Origin: JAFGBI01 sp964454025
GTDB taxonomy: Bacteria > Myxococcota_A > Polyangia > Polyangiales > Polyangiaceae
Length of the DNA stretch: 64,000 nt
Direction of reading: 5' to 3'
NCBI GenBank assembly: GCA_964454025.1
Contig: CAYVRP010000027.1
Coordinates: 1 to 64,000, forward strand
Below the pieces are notes generated by a model. The model worked only from the letters and a program-made list of their open reading frames with translations, was not told the origin of the DNA and did not search any database. Positions 63,275-64,000 of this stretch are shown piece after piece. The stretch's first letter is position 1; each line of letters opens with the position of its first letter. The position numbers were made by a program, and so were the translations under genes.

Positions 63275-64000
63275 ATGAGCGCCCCCTCCCGTCCAGGTCT
63301 GCTCGGCATGATCGGCGCCACCCCGCTGGTGCCGCTCGACCGGGTCAACCCGAACCCGCGGGTGAAGCTCCTCGCCAAGCTCGAGAGCAAGAACCCGGGG
63401 GGCTCGATCAAGGATCGCCCGGCGCTCGCCATGATCGAGGCGGCGGAGCAGAGCGGCGAGCTTCGCGCCGGCAAGACCATCCTCGAGGCCACCTCCGGGA
63501 ACACCGGGATCGGGCTGGCCATGGTCGCCGCCGTCAAGGGCTACCCGATCTTGCTGGTGATGAGCGAGGGGGTGAGCGTGGAGCGCCGGCGGATCCTCGC
63601 CGCCTACGGCGCCGAGTTTCTGCTCACGCCCGCGGGTGAGGGGACCGACGGGGCCATCGAGCGCGCCTACGAGCTCGCCGCCGCCGAGCCCGACCGCTTC
63701 TTCCTCGCCGATCAGTTCAACAACCCCCACAACCCCCTCGCCCACTACCACGGCACCGGGCGCGAGATCTGGGAGCAGACGGGCGGCACGGTGACGCACC
63801 TGGTGGTCGCGATGGGCACCACGGGGACGCTGATGGGCTGCTCCCGGCGGTTGCGCGAGCAGAAGCCGGGCGTGCGGATCGTCGCGGTCGAGCCCTACCT
63901 CGGCCACAAGATCCAGGGGCTCAAGAACCTCAAGGAGGCCTACGTCCCGGGGATCTACGCGGCCGCGGCGCACGACGAGAAGCGCAGCATCGACGACGAG
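63275..64000 (+). CDS. Cysteine synthase (CysM-like), incomplete at right edge
   Basis: 242 codons are visible from ATG at 63275; the 3' end is outside the window. The PLP Lys is in SKNPGGSIKDRPA (Lys46), the substrate loop ATSGNTGIGLAMVAA, and the PLP-phosphate Gly loop VVAMGTTGTLMG. VEPYLGHKIQGLKNLKEAYVPGIY is typical of cysteine synthase B / O-phosphoserine sulfhydrylase types. It makes cysteine from an activated serine and sulfide or thiosulfate, which would tie to the thiosulfate uptake genes elsewhere in the window; that link is inference. Confidence 0.9.
   Translation, partial: MSAPSRPGLLGMIGATPLVPLDRVNPNPRVKLLAKLESKNPGGSIKDRPALAMIEAAEQSGELRAGKTILEATSGNTGIGLAMVAAVKGYPILLVMSEGVSVERRRILAAYGAEFLLTPAGEGTDGAIERAYELAAAEPDRFFLADQFNNPHNPLAHYHGTGREIWEQTGGTVTHLVVAMGTTGTLMGCSRRLREQKPGVRIVAVEPYLGHKIQGLKNLKEAYVPGIYAAAAHDEKRSIDDE

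Overview
The window is about 70% GC with dense, often overlapping genes. Three proteins end in a short Cys/Gly motif, one hydrophobic helix and an Arg cluster (MYXO-CTERM type). At least seven envelope proteins carry long Gly/Thr 'TGG' spacers, and one protein combines an FHA domain with an AgmX/PglI-type C-terminus. Together these point to a myxobacterium, probably of the Polyangia/Sorangium side; this is inferred from family content, not from a marker gene. No rRNA, tRNA, CRISPR array or insertion sequence was recognised.

Layout. 0-13 kb: an incomplete left-edge gene, an arylsulfotransferase-like lipoprotein, a Cys-rich/DUF1566 lipoprotein, an unknown membrane protein, a PLP-dependent sulfur amino-acid enzyme, a beta-helix protein broken by four frameshifts, and an FHA-AgmX protein. 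13-20.5 kb: cytochrome b561, a divergent arsM/arsR pair, a secreted MYXO-CTERM protein, and a TetR-controlled adaptor/permease/ATPase export operon with a readable operator. 20.5-34.9 kb: an accessory stretch with large gene-poor gaps, a duplicated structured repeat, a frameshifted gene, an ECF sigma/FecR/envelope trio, a GH6-GH5 cellulase pair and an odd two-gene ATPase/small-protein cassette. 34.9-37.2 kb: a secreted esterase and an exported methyltransferase.

37.4-43.4 kb holds five overlapping genes on the minus strand: an octaheme cytochrome of the tetrathionate-reductase family, a second multiheme cytochrome, a membrane cytochrome b, and two YeeE/YedE halves, one fused to a rhodanese domain without the catalytic Cys. 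This looks like an electron-transfer and sulfur-uptake module. 43.5-51.5 kb is a minus-strand photoprotection run: aldehyde dehydrogenase, two carotenoid desaturase/oxidase enzymes, a TIGR01777 epimerase, a small outer-membrane protein and a photolyase. It lies divergent from a GH3-type acyl-acid amido synthetase and an SMR transporter. The set suggests a C30 carotenoid-acid pathway whose product might be conjugated by the GH3 enzyme. 53.6-55.9 kb continues the stress theme with two DUF2141 paralogues around WrbA, then a glutathione peroxidase, behind a perfect palindrome. 55.9-64 kb: a GT-C-like membrane protein, a ferritin-like protein, a PAS-GGDEF diguanylate cyclase, a MYXO-CTERM beta-helix protein, an OprP-like porin and an incomplete cysteine synthase at the right edge.

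Several apparent frameshifts sit in short G or C runs (near 8475, 8581, 8945, 10063, 15007 and 22770). Either local gene decay or consensus errors could explain them, and those genes should be read with that in mind.
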